Below, piece by piece: positions 21,009 through 30,221 of a stretch of DNA of 64,000 nucleotides. The stretch covers positions 19,210,586-19,274,585 of the forward strand of contig CM030707.1 in assembly GCA_017979445.1 (NCBI GenBank), given 5' to 3'. The notes under the pieces are model-generated. The model was not told the DNA's origin. It made no database searches and worked only from the letters and a program-made list of their open reading frames with translations. The translations under genes were made by a program, and so were the position numbers. The stretch's first letter is position 1, and every line of letters begins with the position of its first letter. Origin of the DNA: Akebia trifoliata (lineage: Eukaryota > Streptophyta > Magnoliopsida > Ranunculales > Lardizabalaceae).

Positions 21009-21389
21009 GGGAAATGTTCAGCACCCTAAGTTTTACCACACACTTTAACAAACGTTTTTTGTCCTACATGGGTTAGAAGTTTTGGAATGAGCTGATTTTT
21101 GGTGAGGATGATCTCTATGATTAGAAGATCATCCTCCCCAAAAATCAGCCCATTCCGAAATGTTTAACCCCATGTTTACACGTTGAAAAATCGTGGACCG
21201 TCCATTTTTTGTAAATCAATTTTGATGGGGTTAGAAGTTTTGGAATGAGCTGATTTTTGGTGAGGATGATCTCCTCACCATAGAGATCATCCTCACCAAA
21301 AATCAGCTCATTCCGAAACTTCTAACCCATGTAAGACAAAACGCGTTTGTTAAAGTGTGTGGTAAAACTAAGGGTGGCGAACGGGACCC
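21009..21389. mobile_element. MITE 'B', tandem copy 2
   Basis: Differs from 20616-20995 by about one substitution (tttagcccc to tttaacccc) and one inserted C. The two copies are separated by only 13 bp of (TA)n, so this is a very recent tandem duplication of element plus spacer. Confidence 0.9.
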
Positions 21390-23504
21390 ATATATATATA
21401 TTTATGTATGTGTGTGTATTATGACTTGGGTTTAAAACCCGTTATCATGTACTAGTTATTGATCATTAATCTCATTTTCCTAGTATAAAATACTATTTTA
21501 GAAAAATTAAATAATCTTTTATTAAAAAATTAATTATTTTACATAAAAAACAAAACAAAAAACCAGTTGACTCGTTCAAAATTTTGTTAATTTGGCCAAT
21601 ATTTTTAAAATATCGAACAAGCCATCCCGAATCTTGAACGATTCAATGTGACGGATGATTTACATTGTCTACTATCTTGTTGAATAGTCTCACGAACTGG
21701 GATGACTTACCCGGAAAAAAAAAAAAAAAGATAATTACATGCCAACACCCATAGAATTGATATCGTTTTAAAAAGTGTCTGAGGCTTATGGTTTGCCCAA
21801 CTCATCTTAGTATCGTTCATGAGCAAGATGTCATAAATGAGATGTGCCTTTTTCTTCTTCTCATTATTTTGGTCCACAAATTTGAAGAAAAAAATAGTCT
21901 AGTCTAAGATATCATTCAAGTAATCTCGATATTGTTCATGGCAGATAGGATACCAAATTGAGGTTTAAATCATTGAGAAGTATCATTTGAAACAAATGCC
22001 AAGGCAATTACTATTTTATTATTTTTTCTAAAAAGTTTTACAATAGAGATATGTAGTTGATAAAGGTAGTTTTGTCATTGGGAGAGGGGTACTTGTTGGG
22101 TATGCCATAAAAGTGGATTATGCCTTTGTAAAAACTAGGTAATCACCTAAATGTGCAAGTTAATTGTATCCTCGCATCATGGAACATGGACAATGTTAAT
22201 GCGAGCAATTTGGTCACTTAATATCAGTATTAGGTATTCCTTTACAAAGGTTATCATTAGGAGTGATAATGATTTATGACCTGTTGAGTCTTGTCAATCA
22301 TGATGATCAAAGAAAATTGGATAAAAAGTAGGCATAATGACATGTAAATGATCATCCAAGAGAGGGTCTTAAGGGTCGATTGTCTTGAATTGAGTTTCAA
22401 CAAACTTGGGTTTAGGAGGATAATTACTCATAATTCTAAAAAAATTTCTTTAAGCAACAAAAAAGATCTAAGTCCCTTGAATTTGATCAAATTACATTGA
22501 ATCCTTAAAGGATGACCTTGAATCATGCACGAGAGAATGACCTCAATGGTTAATTCTCTTAAATTTGTTCTAAACAAATTAAGGATAGGATGGTAATTTC
22601 CTTTCAGGAGAACCAATGATCAATGATTCTTACACAATTACCTAAAATACCAAGGAGAAAAGATTAGTCATGAATTAATGCAAGGATAGAAAGGTAAATT
22701 TACCTTGTGCTCTCTTAAAAAAATGGTGGATTAACAAGAGTTTAGGTGCAAAATTCCCTTAAAACAAATCTGAAGCATTCATGAGAGAAAATCAAATCTC
22801 AACTGTCCAACTGATTGGTCCTTTCCCCAGGCAAGACCAAGCTAAAAATGTAAAAGGCTTTGGGTTACCAAAGGAACATAACCTGGGCTAGTTTTGGGCC
22901 TAAAAATGGGCAAGAAGAATTGGTCACCCACTAGGGTAGCCACACTTGGTCAAATTAAAGGTCTTTGGGATGAGCCATGCTTTGTGGGATTTTAAGAGCT
23001 CTCAGGCTTGGTTCGGACAAATTAGGGTATCTACACTACGAATATAGAAAATTCATAACGCTAATGCATCAAATCAGACTAATGTTTCAAATTAAATGAG
23101 AAGGTCACTTGGACACCCCTACCTTTCCAAACTATATGATACATCCAAGGGACTCTAAGCATTAATTTCTTTTTTTCCAAAATCTTATTTCTAAGATCTT
23201 GTGTCTTTATATATCAGTATAATATATCCTCATCTATGTAGTAAAGGAGAACAAATCTTGGGAAATTTTGTTCACAGATCATCTTCAAATTTCATCTATG
23301 TCCTTGTTACTTTTTTATTTTTTCCTTCAATGTGTCATCTCATCTCAACGTCTTTGCATGTTTTCAAACTAATTACATGCCCCCCTTCATGTTTTTTGTC
23401 TTTTGGGACACCTCCTAATTATATTCTCAAACAGATAACAAGCCCTTTGACCAGTCTTCTCTTGAAGATTACCCGAAAAGGACCTCAATGCCATATGGTC
23501 ATCG
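21390..23504. other. Intergenic DNA, possibly old retroelement DNA
   Basis: No gene. The phrases 'ggataattactcataattc', 'gacctcaatggttaattctc' and 'ttgatcaaattacattg' at 22360-22620 resemble 46500-46990 in style, suggesting two relics of one LTR-element family, but boundaries were not found. Confidence 0.35.
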
Positions 23505-23650
23505 TCAGGGGTGTCAATGAGCTGGTTCCGGTCCGGTTCCTAAGGAACTTAGGACCATAACCATTAATATTAGTCCGGTTCCAGTTCTTGTCAATTCTGG
23601 GTTCGGTTCCAAAATAAATAGAACTGGAACCGGAACCACCAAAAATCACG
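23505..23650. repeat. GGTTCCGG-type non-coding repeat
   Basis: Has 'ggtccggttcc' and its complement 'ggaaccggaacc', like 19030-19350. Confidence 0.5.
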
Positions 23651-23706
23651 GGTACCCAAGAATCAAATGTGAAAAAAAGTATTTCAAATCATTATAATAA
23701 AAAATT

Positions 23707-23858
23707 TCCTTCCAAGAAAACTGAAAATGGCTGTAGAAGCTAGATTAAGAGAATTAATCTAGATTCCTTCCAAGAAAACTGGCTCTAGTTTGTGAGATTT
23801 GTGCTCTGTTTGAATCTAGATTCCTTCCAAGAAAACTGAAAATGGCTGTAGAAGCTTT
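23707..23858 (+). repeat. Local duplication of the NLR start-codon region
   Basis: The text ccttccaagaaaactgaaaa plus atggctgtagaagct occurs at 23707-23742 and again at 23822-23858 (the true start of the broken NLR). A shorter third copy (attccttccaagaaaactgg) is at 23762-23781. The first ATG opens only a short frame. Confidence 0.85.
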
Positions 23859-25780
23859 AGTGAAGTCTGTTATCTCCAAATTGAAAGACTTGGCAATTGA
23901 AGAAGCTGTGGCAGAATGGCGAATCCAATGAGGAGGAATCGGCAACGACATTAAGTTCATCTGTGATGAACTTTCTACGATGAAGGCGGTCATAAGAGAT
24001 GCAGAGAAGAGAAGAGTGAGAGAAGGGATGGTGAATCAGTAGGTGGCACAAGTGAGAGATGAAGCTTACAAAATTGAAGATGTTCTCGAGGAGTACCAAT
24101 TTATGATGGAAAGTTCTCTCATCGACCTGGGAGAATCAACTGGTTGTCTAGATATCAAGTTTTGCATTACTTATGTGCTTACTTTCTTCAAGCAGATGGG
24201 AACTCGTCATCTATTTCATTCTCATATTGAAATTATCAGGAAGGAGGTTGATGATATCTCTATGAGAAGGCTACGATATGACTTTTGACAACTAGGCACT
24301 AGCCCAAGCGTCGAAGACGAAGACGATTATCACAGTGTGTCTAATCCTTTCGTTGAAGAAGATGATATCGTAGGAATTGACAGAGATGTGAACAAGTTAC
24401 AAGAGTGGCTCCTAAAGAAAGAAAAGGCCAATCCACGAACAATAGTTTCAGTGGTTGGTATGGGAGGATCCAGAAAGACCACTATCATCAAGGAAGTTTA
24501 TAAGGGCATATTGGGAAGGGAATTTGAATATAAGGCTTGGGTATGTGTGTCCCAAGACTTCCAAGTAAAGGTGATACTGAAACGCATCCTCCAAGAATTT
24601 CATGAAAATAGAAAGGAGGTGATTCCTAGTGACGTGGAGACGATGGCATCAAATAAGTTGTGCAAAACCATATACAACTATTTACAAAGTAAAAGGTATG
24701 TCCTCGTCCTTGATGATATTTGGGATGTTAATGCTTGGGAGGGAGTTAAATATGCGTTACCATGTGAAACTGGGGGAAAGGTAATAATCACAAGTTGCTT
24801 ATTAGGTGTAGCTTCTCCGATAGGAGAGACTTGCTATGTTCACCAAGTCAAGCCATTACCCCATGAATTGGCTTGGAGTTTCTTTTGTAAAAGAGCATGC
24901 AAGAATGGATCTTGCTTGGATTGTTGTCCACATCATTTGAAGAAAATCGGAAAGGAAATGGTGAAAAGGTGTGGCGGATTGCCACTGGCAATTGACGTAA
25001 TTGGTGGTCTCATGTTGAAGAAAGGCACAAATGAACTAGAATGGAATGATGTACTTGAAAATCTTGATTGGGAACTAAGTAATAATCAAGATCTTGAAAG
25101 GTTAAGTCGGGTCTTATTAACAAGTTACAATTATTTACCTCATGGTCTAATATATTGTTTCTTGTATTGTGGAATGTTTCCGGAAGATTATCAAATCAAG
25201 ACTTCAAGATTGATTCGTCATCCTGTGTGGGGAAGGGCACTTACCACAATGGACATGCTCTTTGAAATTCCTACAGAAATGTGAATTATGTTATAACAAA
25301 TTAACGAAAGACCCAGTTAGCAGCCTAGCACATCTACCCAATTTGGAGGTACTTACGCTTGATAAGGCTTACCTGGGTAGGCAGATTGTTTGGGGTGGCA
25401 CTAGCAGCAATGAGCGACAATTAAATTTTCCAAAACTAAATTTTTTTTGGTATATGGAATCTGTATGAGCTGGAGGAGTTGAGTGAGATAGAGGTGGGGA
25501 CGATGCCATGCTTACAAACACTTTTATATATGATTGCCCAAAGTTGAAGAAGCTTCCCCGTGGTTTTCAACATCTCAAATCCCTTCATGAATGGAGAATA
25601 TTCAACATGTCGGAAGATTTCATCAAGAGGTTGCGCAACCATCATGAAGGTGAAATAGTAGAAGGAGAAGGAGAGGACCATTGGATGATCCAACACATTC
25701 CTATTGTATTAAATGTGCATTGGTCCAATGGAAAATTGCTCTCTCTAGAAAAAATGAAATTAATTGAAATCAAAAAATGA
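23842..25780 (+). pseudogene. RPM1-like CC-NB-ARC-LRR pseudogene (NLR-1)
   Basis: Aligns to the intact NLRs at 30222 and 35831. From ATG 23842 the frame is hit by stops at 23929, 24040 (a Trp codon turned TAG) and 24286 (a CGA-type Arg codon turned TGA). It then runs open through the NB-ARC to 25284. The P-loop reads GMGGSRKTT: the last Gly before Lys is Arg. Kinase-2 (VLVLDDIWDV), GLPL and RNBS-D (FLYCGMFPEDY) are kept. After RLIR (about 25220) the frame jumps into the late LRR: about 0.92 kb, corresponding to 31611-32535 of NLR-2, is deleted, removing winged-helix end, MHD and most LRRs, and shifting the frame. The tail (HLPNLEVL, CPKLKK, then EGEGEDHWMIQHIPIVLN) is split over frames to a stop at 25780. 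Non-functional as an NLR. Confidence 0.93.
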
Positions 25781-26635
25781 CTGGTAAGTTTCTCTCTTCT
25801 CTATACTGGTAAAATAATTTATTAATATCTGAAGCTTTCGTTTTTGTTTTCCTTTCGAAGTGGCATTGCCTGTATACAGATCATTTGCTTGCTTTAAATC
25901 ACCTTTATTTTTTTTTTACATCAATTATAGATATCACCTATTGCGGATTAAAAAAAATGAAGATTAATTTTGTTTTGTGCCTTTAATTAGTTTTTGTTGT
26001 AAATATTTTGTTTAGAAGCTTTCATGTGAAGATGCACTAAGGTCTGCAAAGCAAAGCAGTAAGTGAGAATGAGATCATAAACATGCTTCTGAGGATCTAT
26101 CATAGCTTTCTCAAGGTGACAAGAGGAAAGAGGACATTAGATTGTCTAGAAATGTTTAGATGGATCATAAGAAGTCTGAGTGCTTAAACATAGTCTTGAT
26201 CAGGTTGGTACCTTAAATTGTTGTTGAATTTTTTTAAGTATGATGTAATTGTGATCTCAAATGCTTTCCTTGTTTCTGTCTTTTTTCCTCCTAATCTACA
26301 GGGTGTTGGTGTCTCATATTCTGCAATCACTAAGGGATGCTACAACATATGTTTCATTTAGCCGTCTAGGGGAATACAATTGCCTTATTTATTTTCGAGA
26401 TCTTTGTATAAGTGTGTGTAAAACAGAACCTTATGTTATACAAACTGATAATGAGTGTACAAAGTTCCATGGAGCCTTCTAGTAATTCTTGACTTATAAC
26501 ATGTATAGTTGACTCCATATGTAACTCTTTGGTGTGATGATACAATGTATAGTGGTGTTTTATTAGTTTTTATTTATGGGTAGATCCCACATTTGATAGA
26601 TTAATTTGTTGAGCTATTCCAGAAAACTTACATGT
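25781..26635 (+). other. Conserved 3' flank/UTR of NLR-1
   Basis: Starts with a possible splice donor (CTG|GTAAGT, GT at 25784) also found after NLR-2 and NLR-3. Shares with them 'cttctgaggatctatcatag', 'ttgatcaggttggt' and 'aacagaaccttatgttata'. Probably transcribed 3' untranslated DNA. Confidence 0.6.
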
Positions 26636-26760
26636 GAAGGCAGATTGGTTGGGATGACACTGGTAGTGAGGGATGGTTAAGTTTTCCTAAACTTAAATAC
26701 ATAGATCATATGCCTCAGCTGAAGGAGTTTGTGTGCAAAAACAAATTTTGACGCTCATTT
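26636..26760 (+). pseudogene. NLR remnant, late LRR fragment
   Basis: The stretch 'gaaggcagattggttgggat' and 'ttttcctaaacttaaatac' corresponds to the GRQIGWGG...LNFPKLNFF region of NLR-2 (about 32680-32780), with frame loss. It probably belongs with the 3'-flank relic at 27660-27960, the two being separated by a solo LTR. Confidence 0.7.
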
Positions 26761-26996
26761 TCATACATATGTGACTTGAAAAGACCATTTAAAATCATCA
26801 TATAACTATTAAGTTATATTTTAAAATCATGTTTATTTATTGTTCATCGTGTTGTGTATGTGAACACTCTTGTGAAATTCACTTAGTAATTTGACCAAAC
26901 ACCTATTGGGTATTTAACCAAACACTTTATATGCTATACCTTCCAAGACTTTGTTTAATAATGACAATAAAGGGTAACCCAACTAATAGTAGCAAA

Positions 26997-27422
26997 TGTA
27001 AAGAAGATAAACAACCACAAAAAAAAAAAAGAGTAAGAACACAATACTCACAACATGAGATTTTATGTCGTTCACCCAAAGATTATGTCCACGGAGGTAT
27101 GAGCGTTAGAGCTTGATTTTACTATGAAGAAAACGGACAAATCGATACAAGGACTCCCTTTATCACTTAGATTTACCTTCTTCCAGATCTCAATCTTTCC
27201 AAAACTCCCAACCTCTCCTCTCTTGGGTTTCTTTTTTTTTCTACTCTCTTCTTTAGAAGAGACTTAAAGACTTCTAAAAACAAAAGAACAAAATTCTTTT
27301 TAGAAGCATGACATAAGTGGTCACTTATATAAGTTACAAGCCCAACCCAAATTATCTTGGATCAACCCAAGAATACACACACTTGAACCGGGCCTAATTG
27401 ATTTTTGAGCCATACTTCAACA
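26997..27422 (-). mobile_element. Probable solo Copia LTR
   Basis: Plus-strand ends TGTAAAG (26997) and TTCAACA (27422). It contains 'cccaaagattatgtccacgg', the motif of plant Copia LTRs in the same orientation as 13089-13445. No target-site duplication is visible, so the ends are tentative. Confidence 0.55.
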
Positions 27423-27659
27423 CATCGAACATTATACATAACATGCATAACTTGACCGAGTTTTCTATCTGATTGGGGAAGTTTCTCATGGCACTTTTCA
27501 ATTGGAAACTGACACCTTCAACTGTTAGTAATTGACAGTCTAACATGGTTGGTACATCGCCATTCAACTTTATTTTTGAGTCATATTTCAGTTAAGATCT
27601 ATCTTAATAAATTAAGCAATGAAATTGCATTTGGTGTTCCTCTTTTTCTGATATTTTGT

Positions 27660-27960
27660 TCTTCACTTAAATTACATGGTGTTGGTGTTCAGATTCTCTT
27701 TCTATGTGAATTTATGGTGGATAATTTGAGCTACTTTTCAGAAGCTTTTTTCTACACATTTTTCTTCTGTAATTTCAAGATTATTGTATAAATGTATGTT
27801 GGCTTATAACAGGATTTTTATTACACAAACTCATAATGTGGGAGCATCTCTATTATTTTAGAATTATAGCATACGTAGTCATCATCTCCTTTTGTAACTA
27901 TTTCATTTGGAGGTACTGTGCATTAGTGCTTGATTTAATTTGTTTTTGGTTATGGAGATT
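27660..27960 (+). other. Diverged NLR 3'-flank relic
   Basis: Parallels the 3' flanks of the three NLRs in order: 'ggtgttggtgttcag', then 'gtatgttggcttataacagg', then 'ctccttttgtaactatt'. It supports a fourth, lost NLR unit here. Confidence 0.5.
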
Positions 27961-28174
27961 TTCCATTTCTAGTTTGTACAATTTTTCATAAGAACTATGA
28001 TTAGGCAATGGTTTTTTTATTCTGTTCAATTTTAATTTAAGATTTTTTTCCATTTCATAAGAAATCCAAGATTAGATTTATGTTATGAAAATGACATTAA
28101 TGAAGAGGGCGTTATGATTATTTGTGACATTAGATCTATTTTCACATAAGAAAATCCTCTCTTTTGTTAGGAAC

Positions 28175-28535
28175 TGTTAAAAAACGAAAAAGCAAAGATA
28201 AGAGAAATCAACCAAACACAAGTATATATGTGGTTCGGCTGTGTGCCTATGTCAAGTATATATGTGGTTCGGCTGTGTGCCTATGTCCATGGATCAGAAC
28301 AAGAACAATCACTATTTTCTCTCAAGTTTTACAGGCCTAGAGATCTCTATTTATAAAGCCGGGAGTTGCAAAAACGCATTTATCTCCCCAATACAGAAAC
28401 CCTCGAAAAATAGAAAACCTTTAAATTATTTCTCTTGTTTTGTCCTAGTTAATTCAAGGATATATCATTAGAAAGAAGACAATGATCTTCATCCCTCTTG
28501 TTTTTCTCAAGGCGCATGTTTATAAGGTCTTAACA
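28175..28535 (-). mobile_element. Probable solo Copia LTR with internal 34-bp duplication
   Basis: Ends TGTTAAAA and CTTAACA. It contains 'tatatatgtggttcggc' and 'tatgtccatgg', a Copia LTR motif. A perfect 34-bp tandem duplication covers this motif (28220-28253 and 28254-28287). No target duplication found. Confidence 0.55.
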
Positions 28536-28695
28536 ATTTAGTGGAAGACCTAACATAGAGATACTGCAGCTAGGTATTTAGGTTTACTTGATTGGGATGC
28601 CATTATCAATGGGAGAAGACTAAGATCAAGAGATTCTGTAGGCACATCAAAATTTTCTTATAACACACCAATCCTTTGAAATTAGGTGGCTGTTT

Positions 28696-28970
28696 ATAGG
28701 GAATTTTCCCAAAACGTGTGCAACTTATGTCCAAATTCCAGTTTTGGTACATTTTTCATTTTTATTCCCAAAACATGCATTTTGAGTGAATTCGTCACTT
28801 TTATAATCAGTGAATTTGCTGATATATCTATGAATTCGTAGGTATTAAAAGTGACGAACTCATGTGTTCGTAGGTTATAAATATGACGAATTCATGTTTT
28901 GGGAATTAAAAGGAACAGCGTACCAAACTCGGAATTTCGTCATATTCAGCACATGAAATGGAGATTTGCC
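28696..28970. mobile_element. MITE-like inverted-repeat element (family 'F')
   Basis: Left 'ccaaattccagttttggtac' and right 'gtaccaaactcggaatttcg' are inverted. The interior repeats 'gtgacgaa' and 'ttcgtcac' pieces. Diverged relatives occur downstream of NLR-2 (34010-34250) and NLR-3 (39640-39870). Confidence 0.55.
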
Positions 28971-29180
28971 AGTTTATATGTAGATTTTTGTGTTATAAGT
29001 AAAAGTTGGTGTATTAATAGAAGTTCTCTTAAGATTTCCAATCCTTCGCACAATTCTCTTCTTTTTCTACTTGAAGTGGAATTACTTCTATAAATATCAA
29101 TTGGTGTTCTGTAAATCATCATTTTTTTGTTGATAATAAATATCAGCTATCTTAGATAAGAGAAGAGAGATTAATTTTAT

Positions 29181-29347
29181 GAGTTGTGCTGGAGTAACAT
29201 TGAAATTGACGACGTTTAGGACATTGGTGTGCACAGAACCATAGAAGCTTCTCACTTGTATCTCGATGAACAGCATCTATGGTTCTCTAGACACATCCAT
29301 GTCAGCAATGTCTGAAACGATGTCAATTTCAATGCTACTTCAGCACT
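29181..29347. mobile_element. MITE family 'E', copy 1
   Basis: Ends gagttgtgctggagtaacat and the complement of atgctacttcagcac. The core has 'acttgtatctcgatgaa' and 'catctatggtt', shared by six copies in this window. Confidence 0.75.
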
Positions 29348-29364
29348 TTCCTAATTTTATTTAG

Positions 29365-29503
29365 AGTTGTGTTGGAGTAACATTGAAATTTACATCGATT
29401 CTAACATTCTTATGAGGTGAACGAGTGAAAAGCGTCTATGGTTATGTGTGCACCATCCCATCAGAATGTACAATCGATGCACATTTTTATGTTACTTCGG
29501 CAT
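29365..29503. mobile_element. MITE family 'E', copy 2
   Basis: Ends agagttgtgttggagtaaca and 'tgttacttcggca'. The core 'aaaagcgtctatggttatgt' is shared. It sits 17 bp from copy 1. Confidence 0.7.
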
Positions 29504-30221
29504 TATCATTTTATTTATGCTCTTAATTAGTTTTTGAGTAAAGCGGGTAAACCTCATCTTGCATAAGATTTTAATTATGAACTTAAATAAGCGCCATTAG
29601 TTAAGTTTGAAAACTCTTTTTTTCTAAAAAATCAAAAAGTTTTCCAAAACTACTCGCGAAAAACAACAATTATGTCTCTAAAAGAAAATACCCTCTGTTG
29701 AAAATGGATCTTTAGTCACTTAAAAAAAAAAATAATAATTCTTATTCTATCAACTCATAAACATTTTATCATTTGGAATAGTTTTGTAGTATATGGAATT
29801 TACCACTAAAATCATTACTTAAGCTATTCAAATTAACAACATTACCAAATTAATTTATTGCAAGTTTGCAAAAACTTGAAAGAAATTTATTTGTGAGCAA
29901 ATTTTTAAAAATGAGGTCACTTGATTAGGAAACTTCAACAAGAAGAAGATAGTAATTAGATTAATTTTATAGAACAATTAGAATCACTCGGTGATGAGGC
30001 ATATGTTTTTGTACCATTGAGAGATTAGGAATGAAGTAGGATTGAAGTAAGAATATATACTTATATCTTTTTCTTTTCTTTAATGAGGGTTTGTCCTTTG
30101 AAGGTTACTTTGCTGTGAAAACATGAAAGAATAAAGAATAAGAGATTGAAGAACATTAATGTATTGTAGCTGAGATTTGAGTTCTGTTTGAATCAATTCT
30201 TACATCCAAAAGAGAATTGAA
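29504..30221 (+). promoter_or_regulatory. 5' flank of NLR-2
   Basis: AT-rich. The last about 45 bp ('gagttctgtttgaatcaatt') are shared with the leaders of NLR-1 and NLR-3 ('ctgtttgaatc' / 'ccgtttgaatc'), marking a conserved 5' untranslated leader. No clear TATA box can be fixed. Confidence 0.5.

Noticed and set aside
25508..25780. Separate small gene at the end of NLR-1
   Set aside because: It is the frameshifted NLR C-terminus (EGEIVEGEGEDHWMIQHIP).
26261..26482. 73-codon plus-strand frame after NLR-1
   Set aside because: Lies in the conserved NLR 3' flank; the paralogous flanks do not keep the frame.
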